A stretch of DNA of 64,000 nt from Ferroplasma acidarmanus Fer1 (GTDB taxonomy: Archaea; Thermoplasmatota; Thermoplasmata; Thermoplasmatales; Thermoplasmataceae): NCBI RefSeq assembly GCF_000152265.2, contig NC_021592.1, positions 1,860,001 through 1,924,000 of the forward strand, in the 5' to 3' direction. Below, in pieces: positions 27,988 through 38,085 of this stretch. The first letter of the stretch is position 1. Each line of letters starts with the position of its first letter. The notes under the pieces were generated by a model that worked only from the letters and a program-made list of their open reading frames with translations, was not told the DNA's origin and did no database searches. The position numbers and the translations under genes were made by a program.

Positions 27988-29211
27988 TCAGGCTATGTAT
28001 TTATCAATAATTTCCATATGTGCATTAGCAACTCTGTCCCAGCTGATATGCTGTTCAATGAAACTATCCAGTGCAGGGTCAATGAAGTCTACTTTTTCTC
28101 CATTCATGATATCTATTGTTTTATTTGCTATGGCTGTTGTATCAAATTCCTTTACAAGTTTTACGCAGTTGAATTTTTTATAAACAGAAATGCCAGCTAT
28201 ATCATATGCTACAACAGGAGTATTCAGGTATATTGCCTGAAGTATCGAAATGGAAAATGAATCACTGTGTGATGGGTATACCATTGCCTTAGCTGTTGAA
28301 AGTTCACTGTAAAGTTCATCATCTGTTAATTTTCCTTTATATTTGACAAATTTCTCCAGATGGTATTTTGACAATAGTTCAAAAAAATAGCGTTCCTCAT
28401 AGGAATGCTGGAACTGGCCAGCTACTACTACTTCTACTCTTAAACTTTTTACTATTTCCTTTACGATTAAAATGAAATCAAATATTCCCTTCCTGTACAC
28501 AAGCCTTGCAAAAAATATAATTTTATTTTCCTTTTCTTTCCCTCTGAAGTTTTTTATCCCGGTATCAAGGGCATTTGACGGTTCAAGCATGTATATATTT
28601 TTAAAATTAATTTTCATATTTGTTGTATATGAACGGTTAACCATAGTAATAAAGCCAAGGTTCCTTGCACCGGTAAGTTTTAGCATGGTTAATTTTCTAT
28701 TTGTATAGTCATAAAGGGCAATTCCAGCTACCAGGCCAGACAATTTAGGGGCAATCCTGGCAAATTTATACCCGGAGTAAATTTCTGGCACAAAATGCAT
28801 ATTCACATCACCAAGATCCTGCAGGCACACACCAAGCTTTATACCTGTTTTATTGCTCATTAATAATGAAAGCTCCCCTCCATATTTTATATTCTCAAAA
28901 TAATACTGAAAATCCAGATCATATATTAATTCACATGTACTTATGTCTTTAGAGTATTTTTCAATAATGCCATTAATATTTATCTTATCTCCCTTATATT
29001 GGATAAAATATTCACTTATTACAACTTTGAGTTTTGCCAGATGTACAATATACTCTGAATTGCACTTAGATCTATCCAAATATGCTTGTGGCTCGGGGAA
29101 ATAATATATCTCATAATGTGTAGCAAGCCTTTCAATAACCTCACGCATATGCTTCTGAGCACCACCTACACGGTTAAATAATATTCCATTTGCAAATATT
29201 GCTATTCTCAA
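27988..29211 (-). CDS. GT4-type glycosyltransferase
   Basis: 407 residues. The N-terminus FANGILFNRVGGAQKHM is typical of GT4 proteins (glycine loop for the acceptor), and YPSHSDSFSISILQAIYL is the C-terminal donor-binding motif, though the second Glu of E-x7-E is replaced by a Gln. Start is TTG 29211: a TATA box sits 24 nt upstream, which fits a leaderless message. Divergent from the glycosyltransferase at 29290. Confidence 0.85.
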   Translation of the reverse strand: MRIAIFANGILFNRVGGAQKHMREVIERLATHYEIYYFPEPQAYLDRSKCNSEYIVHLAKLKVVISEYFIQYKGDKININGIIEKYSKDISTCELIYDLDFQYYFENIKYGGELSLLMSNKTGIKLGVCLQDLGDVNMHFVPEIYSGYKFARIAPKLSGLVAGIALYDYTNRKLTMLKLTGARNLGFITMVNRSYTTNMKINFKNIYMLEPSNALDTGIKNFRGKEKENKIIFFARLVYRKGIFDFILIVKEIVKSLRVEVVVAGQFQHSYEERYFFELLSKYHLEKFVKYKGKLTDDELYSELSTAKAMVYPSHSDSFSISILQAIYLNTPVVAYDIAGISVYKKFNCVKLVKEFDTTAIANKTIDIMNGEKVDFIDPALDSFIEQHISWDRVANAHMEIIDKYIA

Positions 29212-29228
29212 TAGAAACCGATAGAATG

Positions 29229-29240
29229 TTTATATATAAT
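29229..29240 (-). promoter_or_regulatory. TATA box for the minus-strand glycosyltransferase
   Basis: Reads ATTATATATAAAC on the minus strand, centred 24 nt before the TTG start at 29211; supports that unusual start codon and a leaderless message. Confidence 0.45.
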
Positions 29241-29260
29241 TTTTCTTTAACAGTCAAATA

Positions 29261-29269
29261 TATTTTATA
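29261..29269 (+). promoter_or_regulatory. TATA box for the plus-strand glycosyltransferase
   Basis: TATTTTATA centred 25 nt before ATG 29290; with the box at 29229 it makes a compact divergent promoter pair. Confidence 0.5.
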
Positions 29270-29289
29270 CCCTATTATTATAAACCAGC

Positions 29290-30345
29290 ATGGGCAAAAC
29301 CTTATTTCTTGGCCACGCAGATACCGGAATGAGAGGAGGCCCGGCAATTTTTACTTCCATATACAAAGCATGGTCAGGTGATAAATATATGATTTTCGAA
29401 AAAAGTTACACGACCATGATAAAACGGCTTTTAACTTATGTATTAAAAAATAAAGTTGATAAGATTATAATGGAAAACGAATATTTTTCAGATGTTTTAA
29501 TTGCTCTATTGATTAAAATATTTAATAGAAAGATAATGATTTATGGTCCTGCATACCATATTCCACCGAAACCTGCACTGCATAAGGAATTTATAAAACA
29601 GTTCCTTCATTACGCTGATTATAAACTTGGAATCTGGTTTATGGCGGTTAGTTATAATGCCATATACACTGAAAATTCCTATATGAAACATTATTTAGAA
29701 TCAATAAATTCAAAGGCAAATATCATTGTTGAAAGTCCGGGAATTGATAATAAATATCTAAAGCCACTTTCATACATATTAAACCTGAATAAAGATATTG
29801 ATTTTTTATTCCTTACTTCCTTTACATATAACAAGGGAATGTATGATTTTCTTAACCTTGTTGCTGGCTTGTCAAATAAATACAATAATATTAAATTTGC
29901 AATGGGCGGTTTTGCTACGGAACAAACACTTTCAGAAATAAGGAGTTTTATGAAGTCCAATAATATTGAAAATATAGAAATACATCCGGATCTCACCGAA
30001 CAGGAGAAATATAATTTATATTCACGGGCTAAGGTATACATACTTCCGAGCATGGAAGATGGGATACCTATCACATTCTATGAAGCCTGGGGTTATGGCA
30101 ATATTGTTGTTTCTTACCTGCTGGACACATATATAGATGTTAAGGATCTTATAGTTCCTGTAGAGTTGCGTAATCAGAAACAGTTGCTTGATAGTTGTAT
30201 AGAAATATACGAAAATTATGATAAATTTAAAAGAATATATGCTGAAAAATGTTACGATTATTCCCTCAAACATTCATATGAGGCAGGAATAAATAATATT
30301 GTAAACAGGTTATCTCGAAATAGCAGAATAGAAACAGTATCATAA
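29290..30345 (+). CDS. GT4-type glycosyltransferase
   Basis: 351 residues. The N-terminal glycine loop is HADTGMRGGPAIFTSIYKAW, and the C-terminal donor site is LPSMEDGIPITFYEAWGYG, a complete E-x7-E. A hydrophobic patch near residues 70-90 (IALLIKIFNRKIMIYG) may contact the membrane. It is the only plus-strand gene between two minus-strand blocks and is convergent with the DUF2079 gene, 10 bp apart. Confidence 0.86.
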   Translation: MGKTLFLGHADTGMRGGPAIFTSIYKAWSGDKYMIFEKSYTTMIKRLLTYVLKNKVDKIIMENEYFSDVLIALLIKIFNRKIMIYGPAYHIPPKPALHKEFIKQFLHYADYKLGIWFMAVSYNAIYTENSYMKHYLESINSKANIIVESPGIDNKYLKPLSYILNLNKDIDFLFLTSFTYNKGMYDFLNLVAGLSNKYNNIKFAMGGFATEQTLSEIRSFMKSNNIENIEIHPDLTEQEKYNLYSRAKVYILPSMEDGIPITFYEAWGYGNIVVSYLLDTYIDVKDLIVPVELRNQKQLLDSCIEIYENYDKFKRIYAEKCYDYSLKHSYEAGINNIVNRLSRNSRIETVS

Positions 30346-30355
30346 TGTTGCCATA

Positions 30356-31942
30356 TTAATTTCTCTCAAGTACAATTACTCCATAGTTATCTGCATACAC
30401 CTTATAATTACCAGATGCCATATATTCATGTTCCAGCATATTCAGGGATATGCTTGTTCCTGATATGTTAGCTGTTTCAATTGACCACATACTATTCTGG
30501 TTATCAACAAGATACTGGTAATAATCAGCATTTATGACTACATCAGGCGTAAAGGGAAATGCTGTAGCATTCAGATCATTGCCAAATAAAGGGAACAAGT
30601 TATTTGATGTTACCAGTGTTGCATTTTTTGGAATTGAATTTGCTATTTTATGTTCAAATATTACCTGATTCATATATGTATTATTTCCGTACTGTGAAAC
30701 TGAGGCATACATGCTATTGGAATTAGTGTCTCCCGATACTATTGGAGTGGCAATTGAAAATCCCAGAAGTGCTATAACTATTATAACGCTCAGGGCTATA
30801 CGGAGTTGTAATTTAAATGAAGGTTTATGCATCTGGCTCTTTATCAGTATATATATTCCTATCGCCCCGCTTACAGCCACCATGGGAATGAACATCATAG
30901 TATATTGATAGCCTATCGTATAATATGAGGGGTAAGTAGAAAACATAGAATAAATAATGTAAGGTATAAATGTTAATATGGATGCTGGATACCTTACGAA
31001 TAAAAATGCAAATCCGCCGAATGCGAAAAATAATAATGTAAGTTTTAAAATATAATTCTGTACGAGGAGGTGCAGGATAAGTGCAGGATTGGTAAAGGTA
31101 TCAATAACTAGAGCTGTGGGCCCTACCGACCCGCTAACATGTATACGCAATACTGAGGCTGGTACTCCCGCAATATCACCTTTTAAAATTCCTGCAAGTA
31201 TAAAATAAGGCCCTAAAATCGCAAGGGAAATAAAAAAATAAATAGAACTTCTGACCGGTGAATGAATACTAGTTATCATAAATGTCCTGTTCAGGAATAT
31301 TTCAAACAATATTGCCATCAATGCAATTGATACAAAGGTTGAATGGAGCGATACTATCAAAGCCAGGAATATGATGTTAAGTATATATTGCTTCTTCATA
31401 AATGAATAGATGGCAAGAAAGAAGAAAAGGGGGAGAAAAACCATTAAATGAAAATCAAAAAAAACCGGGCTTTCTGTCAACGGAGACATAATATATGCCA
31501 TCGATATTATAAATGAGATTGTTGAAGTATTGAGCCATTTTCCTGTTTTAATAATTTCTATCTTTTGAAGTATTTCTTTAGAAAGCAGATAAAGCACAAG
31601 TGTTGAAAATCCTATGGCAAATGACTGTAGTACAATAAGGGTATACGCTGATGGGAATAAATAGTACGGAATCAATAAGATGAAGAGAATAGGTGAGAAA
31701 TGCTCGGCAAGGTAACTCCCCGGAACAAGTGCCGAATAGAAAAGATGCCCGGAAATGCCTGAGGACAATGCCTGCATATAAATGCCCATATCCCAGCCGC
31801 TCATCTCTACAAGATTAAATGCCATTGATGAATAAACTGTAAAGAGTATTGAGAATACCAGTGATACAATGAAAATCCACAGAAGGTACGGGTCTTTTTT
31901 TAACTTACTGACAATATTTCCAATTAATTTTTCGTGTGACAT
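30356..31942 (-). CDS. DUF2079 multi-spanning membrane protein
   Basis: 528 residues with about 10-11 helices and a long extracytoplasmic C-terminus (about 400-528). The segment SGWDMGIYMQAL after the first helix is the family mark (aspartate in an otherwise hydrophobic context, as in GT-C glycosyltransferases), and YLAEHFSPILFIL follows. DUF2079 proteins are thought to be GT-C-like sugar transferases using lipid-linked donors. The location in a glycan locus agrees with that. A paralogue is at 59756-61432. Confidence 0.85.
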   Translation of the reverse strand: MSHEKLIGNIVSKLKKDPYLLWIFIVSLVFSILFTVYSSMAFNLVEMSGWDMGIYMQALSSGISGHLFYSALVPGSYLAEHFSPILFILLIPYYLFPSAYTLIVLQSFAIGFSTLVLYLLSKEILQKIEIIKTGKWLNTSTISFIISMAYIMSPLTESPVFFDFHLMVFLPLFFFLAIYSFMKKQYILNIIFLALIVSLHSTFVSIALMAILFEIFLNRTFMITSIHSPVRSSIYFFISLAILGPYFILAGILKGDIAGVPASVLRIHVSGSVGPTALVIDTFTNPALILHLLVQNYILKLTLLFFAFGGFAFLFVRYPASILTFIPYIIYSMFSTYPSYYTIGYQYTMMFIPMVAVSGAIGIYILIKSQMHKPSFKLQLRIALSVIIVIALLGFSIATPIVSGDTNSNSMYASVSQYGNNTYMNQVIFEHKIANSIPKNATLVTSNNLFPLFGNDLNATAFPFTPDVVINADYYQYLVDNQNSMWSIETANISGTSISLNMLEHEYMASGNYKVYADNYGVIVLERN

Positions 31943-32002
31943 TTATAACTAGTTATTAAAAATGTTAATATAAGATTTCCCATAACAAAAAAAGTTAGTA
32001 TA

Positions 32003-33394
32003 TCAATCCATACAGCAGCTCATCTTTGATATATCCCTTATAAATGCCTGCCCTGTGATTTTAATTGACTCTGCCACAGTAGGGAATACGTGTATAGTGT
32101 CTATAAGATCGTCGTAGGTTAAACCATTTTTAATAAGGTATACACCTTCTGTTATGAATTCAGCTGCCATGGGGGCTATCACATGGATACCAAGAATTTT
32201 TTTGTCCTTTCCGGATATTATTTTGGCAATTCCAGTATAACTGTTGAGAATATTTGCTTTTACCACATTTTTCAATTCTACTGTGCGTACATCGTATTCT
32301 ATGTGTTTCTTTTTCAGTTCTGCTTCCGTGTAACCAACTGATGCAACATTTGGTTCAGTGAAAACTACCCATGGTACCTCCTGCATATTTATCTTCCTAT
32401 TCCCTCCAAGTATATTCTCTACTGCTATTACGCCTTCTTTTCCTGCAAGTGTTTCAAGCTTAAGGGATTGCCTTACACAGTCCCCTGCTGCATATATTTT
32501 CGGATTTGTTGTTCTAAAATCGGGGTTAACAACAATACCATTGTCTGCTGTAATCCCTCCTGCCCTGAGGTCCAATCCATCGATGTTGGGCATCCTTCCG
32601 GTAGCTACAATGATTTCATCGAAATCGCCAAATGTCCCTGTCCATGTAACTATATCCTTTTTTCCCTCCTCATTCTTAATTTCATAGAAATTAACTCCAA
32701 GGTGGAACACTATACCATTAGATTTTAGAGCAGCCATCAGCTGGCTGTTGACATCATCATCAAACCCTTTCAGTATCCTGTTAGACCTGTTAAATATATG
32801 AACTTCTGATCCGAAATTTGAAAAGGCGTATGCCAGTTCAAGTGCCACTTCTCCGGAACCGATGACAGCTAACTTTCCAGGTAGTTTTCTCATTTTCCAC
32901 ACTGTATCACTGGTATAATAATCTGTCAGCCCCCTGACCTCCGGTATAAATGTCCTTGAGCCCGTTGCTATAATAAAATTAGTGGCCTTGAGTTCTGTGT
33001 TGTTTACCGATATAGTATCATTATCAATGAACTTTGCAAGACCTTCTATCAGGTCAATATTCTCAAAATTTTTCATTACGCTGGTATATTTAGTCTCCCT
33101 TTCTCCGGAAACAAATTGATTCAAGGATTCCATAAATTCTGAAAAATCAAGGGTCGCAGAAGACGTTATCCCGGCGTATGCCGGACTTTTAGCCTCCTTA
33201 TAATTCTTTGATGCCTCTATTAAAAACTTTGATGGAACGCAACCAACGTTTACACAGGTACCACCTAATTCGCCTGTCCCGATCAAAGCTATTTTCATCT
33301 GGTTAGATGTTAATTCGCTTGCTTTTATAGCCGCTGCAAAACCCGCTGCACCCCAGCCTATAATGGCTAGATCATATTCAGTCATTTTTAACAC
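32003..33394 (-). CDS. merA: Mercuric reductase MerA
   Basis: 463 residues. Flavoprotein disulfide reductase that reduces Hg(II) to Hg(0) with NAD(P)H. FAD motif GWGAAGFAAA; redox pair in GGTCVNVGCVPSK (C47, C52); second nucleotide motif AVIGSGEVALELA; and, deciding for MerA rather than lipoamide dehydrogenase, the C-terminal vicinal pair SCCMD (C460, C461) that takes up mercury. No N-terminal HMA domain is fused; instead a free HMA mini-protein is encoded just upstream. No merR-like gene is seen nearby. Confidence 0.92.
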   Translation of the reverse strand: MLKMTEYDLAIIGWGAAGFAAAIKASELTSNQMKIALIGTGELGGTCVNVGCVPSKFLIEASKNYKEAKSPAYAGITSSATLDFSEFMESLNQFVSGERETKYTSVMKNFENIDLIEGLAKFIDNDTISVNNTELKATNFIIATGSRTFIPEVRGLTDYYTSDTVWKMRKLPGKLAVIGSGEVALELAYAFSNFGSEVHIFNRSNRILKGFDDDVNSQLMAALKSNGIVFHLGVNFYEIKNEEGKKDIVTWTGTFGDFDEIIVATGRMPNIDGLDLRAGGITADNGIVVNPDFRTTNPKIYAAGDCVRQSLKLETLAGKEGVIAVENILGGNRKINMQEVPWVVFTEPNVASVGYTEAELKKKHIEYDVRTVELKNVVKANILNSYTGIAKIISGKDKKILGIHVIAPMAAEFITEGVYLIKNGLTYDDLIDTIHVFPTVAESIKITGQAFIRDISKMSCCMD

Positions 33395-33432
33395 TCCTTA
33401 CTGTGCCCTGTACTGGCCTTAAGACGTCCAGT

Positions 33433-33603
33433 TTATGAGATCATGGAATTAGCTGTATCAGTAGCTCTGATATGTGCAATGCCATCTGTAAGCGAAACGG
33501 AGACTTCCTTTACACCGTTGAGATTCTTCAAACCGGTGGAAACATGCTTCGGACAATCGTCGCATGTCATACCATATACCCTCAGTTCAATTGTTTTCGT
33601 CAT
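33433..33603 (-). CDS. HMA-domain mercury-binding mini-protein (MerP-like)
   Basis: 56 residues from ATG 33603 to TAA 33433. It reads MTKTIELRVYGMTCDDCPKH, with the GMTCxxC metal-binding motif of heavy-metal-associated domains, followed by GVKEVSVSL. The typical domain is about 68 residues, so the last strand is shortened. It lies 38 bp before merA on the same strand and probably delivers Hg(II) to MerA inside the cell, as the fused N-terminal domain does in many bacterial MerA proteins. No signal peptide, so it is cytoplasmic. Confidence 0.85.
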   Translation of the reverse strand: MTKTIELRVYGMTCDDCPKHVSTGLKNLNGVKEVSVSLTDGIAHIRATDTANSMIS

Positions 33604-33732
33604 AAGATATTATTACATACTTCTATAAAAATAATAAGTACTAAAAATTTTACTTTGGTTAAAGATTTACATGTATTAATAGTGCAACACTATGTTAAAC
33701 ATAAAAAAATGAAAAACGGTTTGTTTCTAAAT

Positions 33733-34719
33733 TCAATCTTTAATGGCCTTATAGGCAAACTTCATAACCAATAATTTCAATCTGCCCGGCAATATAGATA
33801 TTATATAGTATGCCGATTCATGTAGCAGATCTGCCTTTAAAATTATTTTTAATTCCGAACGCATAATTTTATATTTTCTCTTCAGTGCCCAGAAATTGTA
33901 GGCCAGTTTAAGATTAATTATACGTAATTTCATGTAACTTGAATATGACGTATTTTCTAAAAAATTTGAGTAATAGCAGAAAATTCTAATTCCTTCCGAG
34001 AAAGCTCTCATGAATGTATTGCGCATTTTAGTCACGGGGGCATTGTAAGAAGTACTCACGTTATCTGCGTATAACCTGTAATGTGTCAGTACTTTACTAT
34101 CGAAAAAAAGTGATAGATCAGAGAGCAATGCCATAATCAGTAAAAATGTGTCTGGCCTTACATTGAATTCAAAGTTTTTCTGAAAGTTTGTAATAATAGA
34201 TTTTCTTATACAGATAGAAGTAGCATTAAAATCAGGTCTGATATAGTTTAATAATTCAATTTTTTTATTAAAATACAGTGTTTTTTCAGAATTTTTAATG
34301 TATAACGATACAAACTTAGGTGTTTTATAATTTCTGTTATAGACAGCATTGCCTTCCTGGTCTATGGTATCAAAATTATTATGGTAATATCCAAGATCCT
34401 CATGCTGGCAGAATAAATTGTATACATAACTTACTTTTTCATCTATAAATTGATCGTCATCATCGTGAAACATCAAGATTTCTCCCAGAGACTCCTTCAC
34501 TGCGCATTTAATGTAATCGCTCTGTTTTTTGTGGTCCAATAATGTAAAAAATCTAATGTTATTGTCTTTTAAAAAATTATCTATTTCTGGATCCTCGTAA
34601 CTCTTAATTACTAAAATTTCAATATTCTTATCGCCTATATTAACGGCAATGGACTTAACAATATCTTTAATGAAATTCTTTCTATCATAATCAAATATTA
34701 CAACAGAGGCATCTACCAT
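33733..34719 (-). CDS. GT2-type glycosyltransferase
   Basis: 328 residues with a GT-A fold: DASVVIFDYDRKNFIKDIV at the start and the metal-binding acidic run LMFHDDDDQFIDEKV at about residue 95. Inverting sugar transferases of this family decorate polysaccharides. The C-terminus is amphipathic and rich in basic residues (ALKRKYKIMRSELKIILK), which may seat it on the membrane. It lies 90 bp downstream of the flippase gene, same strand. Confidence 0.87.
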   Translation of the reverse strand: MVDASVVIFDYDRKNFIKDIVKSIAVNIGDKNIEILVIKSYEDPEIDNFLKDNNIRFFTLLDHKKQSDYIKCAVKESLGEILMFHDDDDQFIDEKVSYVYNLFCQHEDLGYYHNNFDTIDQEGNAVYNRNYKTPKFVSLYIKNSEKTLYFNKKIELLNYIRPDFNATSICIRKSIITNFQKNFEFNVRPDTFLLIMALLSDLSLFFDSKVLTHYRLYADNVSTSYNAPVTKMRNTFMRAFSEGIRIFCYYSNFLENTSYSSYMKLRIINLKLAYNFWALKRKYKIMRSELKIILKADLLHESAYYIISILPGRLKLLVMKFAYKAIKD

Positions 34720-34808
34720 GAAAAGGATATTTGTAGTCTAATTATAAATATTGCCAATTCAGATATTTTCAGGCTTATGATATATATTATCCGAAAGTCT
34801 GTGTAAAA

Positions 34809-36353
34809 TCAGGATGAAATATATTTTAGCATATCCCTCATTTTCCGGAATCTTTCTGGAATTATAGTGAAGAGGAAATCACGTTCATCTGGCTTTATAA
34901 CCCTGAAAAGTTTCAGTTCCAGAGTATATATGATTATACCCAGGAATATGTATAAAATTTCCAGGGGTATATTATAACTGAATATACTTTGCAGATAAAA
35001 TAAAATAGAAAACATGATCAATGAAGACCCCCATATCTTGCCTATAGTTCTAATATCGTAATTGGAAATATTAAATTTCCTTGCATAGACATATATAACT
35101 ATAAAGTTAACAATGGTCATGGATGAGTATGCTATGGAAGCACCAATAATGGAAAATCTTGGAATCAAAACTATTGAGAATATTAAATTTGTTAAAAGTG
35201 CAAGGCCGGATGATAATAAAAATATTCTTGTTTTCCGGACACTTTTTATTCCTGAAGCCAGTATCACTGACCCCACAAATAAAGATGTTGCGATCATTAT
35301 TATAATGATGGGAATGTATGCTATAGTATAATTTTTCCCTGCAAAGTTATAAAGTGTAATCCTTGACATGGCGGCTATTCCCATTGCAGCCGGAATATAT
35401 ACAAGTGAAGCTATATTAAGCAACATCCTGATACTTCTCTTAAATCCTCTAATATCATCCAGTGAGAAATAAGATGACAATCTCGGTATCAACATATTAG
35501 AAATGGGCATTATGAAAACAGTTGCTGCACTGCTGATAACCAGTGCAAAGTTGTATATTCCAATAAAAGATAAATTTAGAAAATAAGATACTACTATTCT
35601 GTCAAGATAATTTGCACCTGTTGTCATAATTGACGCGAAGAATAGTGGAAATGAGTAAATAAATAGTGTTTTGAAAGGATCAATGGTTTCAGAATTCAAG
35701 GTTCTTTCCAGATGGAGATAAATTCTCAAGACCATAATTATAAAAATTACGGCATTTACTAATCCCGCGAGTGCTATTCCTATTATTACATAAATTGCCT
35801 TTCCGGAATAAAATAGCAATAGTATTGGAAAGAAATAAGAAAATATATTTACAAATATGTAGCTCAATGAATAGGTGCGGTAACGCTTCAATCCAAGAAT
35901 AATAGATGAAAAAAGGTCCCTGAAGATAAATGCCGAGATGGCTATTCCTATTAATCTGATGAATTCCACATAAAAGTCTGAATGAAACAGTGTTATTGCA
36001 ATAAATGGCGATATAAAATATATAATAGTCATTGCTGCAATAGAGGAAATTATTGCAAATATTCCGATTCTTCGTATCATTGCCCTTACATTTCTATAGT
36101 TTCCCCTTGAAATATGGTATGATATAAAATGCTCCAGCCCCTGGGAAAAACCCAGGACAAAAGCAACTCCAGCAATGTTCATTATAGCATAGAGAAGGGA
36201 AATTGAACCTACTAACGTGGTTGAAAGCAAATGTGCTATGAGAAAATAAAATACGGTGGACGACAAGAACATTGAAGCTACTGCACCATATTGGAGAGCG
36301 ACTCCAGAACCGAATGTTTCTTCTTTGTCTGGCAATTTTTTGGATATAGTCAA
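34809..36353 (-). CDS. Polysaccharide flippase (Wzx/MATE-like)
   Basis: 514 residues, about 14 helices. Starts with ALQYGAVASMFLSSTVFYFL and shows the repeated polar helix starts of the polysaccharide-export MOP superfamily; ANYLDRIVVSYFLNLSFIGI (about residue 240) is the conserved mid-protein block. It should flip lipid-linked glycans to the outer face of the membrane for S-layer or lipid decoration. Divergent from the GT2 gene at 36418. Confidence 0.88.
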   Translation of the reverse strand: MTISKKLPDKEETFGSGVALQYGAVASMFLSSTVFYFLIAHLLSTTLVGSISLLYAIMNIAGVAFVLGFSQGLEHFISYHISRGNYRNVRAMIRRIGIFAIISSIAAMTIIYFISPFIAITLFHSDFYVEFIRLIGIAISAFIFRDLFSSIILGLKRYRTYSLSYIFVNIFSYFFPILLLFYSGKAIYVIIGIALAGLVNAVIFIIMVLRIYLHLERTLNSETIDPFKTLFIYSFPLFFASIMTTGANYLDRIVVSYFLNLSFIGIYNFALVISSAATVFIMPISNMLIPRLSSYFSLDDIRGFKRSIRMLLNIASLVYIPAAMGIAAMSRITLYNFAGKNYTIAYIPIIIIMIATSLFVGSVILASGIKSVRKTRIFLLSSGLALLTNLIFSIVLIPRFSIIGASIAYSSMTIVNFIVIYVYARKFNISNYDIRTIGKIWGSSLIMFSILFYLQSIFSYNIPLEILYIFLGIIIYTLELKLFRVIKPDERDFLFTIIPERFRKMRDMLKYISS

Positions 36354-36388
36354 AGAATTTAAAAAGTTATGTTAATCCTGACTTCAGA

Positions 36389-36398
36389 TTTATATATA
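36389..36398 (+). promoter_or_regulatory. TATA box, leaderless promoter
   Basis: TTTATATATA centred about 25 nt before ATG 36418. Confidence 0.55.
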
Positions 36399-36417
36399 TT
36401 ATAATTATCCTCTTTTT

Positions 36418-37188
36418 ATGCTGTATATATACGGAACTGTTTATAACTCCAGAAAACGTGTACTTCAATCTCTGAATTCTATAATAGGCATAAAAATTGA
36501 AAAATCTGTTTACATAGTAGATAATTATTCTAGCGATGGCACCTTCGAATTATTGCGGAAGAATCAGGATAAGTATAATATGGTTGTAATTCAGGCCCAT
36601 TGCACACGTGGATGGGGCAGGTATCTCGCAATTCAAAAGGCAGAGGAAAAGGCATCTAATGATGATATGTTTATGTTTATAGATCTAGATACAATATATA
36701 ACGCTGAATTTGCCAGGTTGGTTGAATACGCATATGCCCATATAGACCATAAAACAGTCTTTCTAGACAATCATTTGTGTTACTATGATGTAAACCATGC
36801 AGTTCCATGGAAAGACCTCACGGCAGCGGAGGATGTGGAACGAGAGGCGAGGTTTATTAACCTTGGATATAAGCTAACCTATCCTTCTAATAATCCTGTG
36901 TTATGGGAAAATGAACCAGTAGAATTCGACAGGGAAAAAAGATACGCAAAAGGCATTGAATATTATAAAAGGAAGTCAAGGTCTGCAGTGGATGTTTTGA
37001 GGGGTGTAGGATGCAATAATATGAGAAATCTTATGTTTTTTATGAGAAATGCAAAGGTACACAGGCGTTTCTACCTGATTTTCACTCTAATATTTTTATA
37101 TGTGCGGACGTTTAAAAAGATATATAATTATTCTGATGATACTAATATTGAACTTATACGGAGAGAATCAAGTTATATCGATATATAA
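36418..37188 (+). CDS. GT2-like glycosyltransferase
   Basis: 256 residues. N-terminal IYGTVYNSRKRVLQSLNSI and VDNYSSDGTFELL are the nucleotide-binding parts of a GT-A fold; MFIDLDTIY is the DxD metal motif. The C-terminal half has no recognised domain, apart from a single hydrophobic stretch (about 222-240) that may anchor it. Leaderless, from the TATA box 25 nt upstream. Confidence 0.82.
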   Translation: MLYIYGTVYNSRKRVLQSLNSIIGIKIEKSVYIVDNYSSDGTFELLRKNQDKYNMVVIQAHCTRGWGRYLAIQKAEEKASNDDMFMFIDLDTIYNAEFARLVEYAYAHIDHKTVFLDNHLCYYDVNHAVPWKDLTAAEDVEREARFINLGYKLTYPSNNPVLWENEPVEFDREKRYAKGIEYYKRKSRSAVDVLRGVGCNNMRNLMFFMRNAKVHRRFYLIFTLIFLYVRTFKKIYNYSDDTNIELIRRESSYIDI

Positions 37189-37266
37189 TAAATAAGATAT
37201 CTTATAAACAGTAAGCCTGTGTGTATAAACATTGAAATAGATTACACTTCGTGCCACTATAAATTT

Positions 37267-38085
37267 TTATTTCATGCCTATCCTTTCAGAATGGGTATAA
37301 ATATTGAAACTGTTTCCCCTAACAAAGGATACAAGAGTCATATTGAATTCATCTGCAAGTTCTACTGCGAGCGATGATGGGGCAGATACTGAACTGACCA
37401 CAGGAATTCCATACATAGCCGCCTTCTGGACGATTTCAAAGCCTGCTCTGCCACTTACCTGCAACACTGCTTCCGGACTTCTGTTTATCCCTTTTAAGAC
37501 CATTTTTCCTATTGCTTTGTCCACTGCATTATGCCTGCCTACGTCCTCACCCATCGATAAAATATTGCCGGAGTAATCAAGTATAGCAGCAGCATGCACA
37601 CCACCTGTATTTTTAAAAATTTTCTGGTTGTTTTTCATGATGCCGGGAAGTTTCAACAGTTGATTATAATGTATTTTATTCCTCTGGCTAATCAGGTGCT
37701 CAGCCTTGAGAAAAATATCATTTATGTTAGTTTTTCCGCACACACCGCAACTGGAGTTCACATAAAAATTCCTGTTCCCTACTAACTGTTTCTCAAACGA
37801 ATTAACAGAAACAATTACTATGTTATTCTTTTCAGAAATACCAGCATCTGTGGGATATTTAATATCTATTATATTTTCTGGCTTTATTATTCCCTCTGTG
37901 AATAGAAACCCGGCAGCAAGTGCAAAATCATCCACTGGTGTCCTCATAATTACAGATACATCGTATGTATTATTCTCATAGTCTATTCTTATCTCCAGTG
38001 GTTCCTCAACCGTAACGTTATCGTATGTTTGCTCCCGGCTACCGGACACGGAGTGGATAATCTGGCGTTTTATGTATCCACTCAT
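37267..38085 (-). CDS. fdhD: Formate dehydrogenase accessory sulfurtransferase FdhD
   Basis: 272 residues. FdhD passes sulfur from a cysteine desulfurase to the Mo/W-bis-MGD cofactor and is needed for FDH activity. The Cys pair in SSCGVCGKTN (about residues 112-121) is the sulfur carrier. GGVHAAAILDYSGN, GEDVGRHNAVDKAIG and SGRAGFEIVQKAA are the cofactor-binding blocks. Its start overlaps the DUF1641 stop by 4 nt: third gene of the fdhA operon. Confidence 0.93.
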   Translation of the reverse strand: MSGYIKRQIIHSVSGSREQTYDNVTVEEPLEIRIDYENNTYDVSVIMRTPVDDFALAAGFLFTEGIIKPENIIDIKYPTDAGISEKNNIVIVSVNSFEKQLVGNRNFYVNSSCGVCGKTNINDIFLKAEHLISQRNKIHYNQLLKLPGIMKNNQKIFKNTGGVHAAAILDYSGNILSMGEDVGRHNAVDKAIGKMVLKGINRSPEAVLQVSGRAGFEIVQKAAMYGIPVVSSVSAPSSLAVELADEFNMTLVSFVRGNSFNIYTHSERIGMK

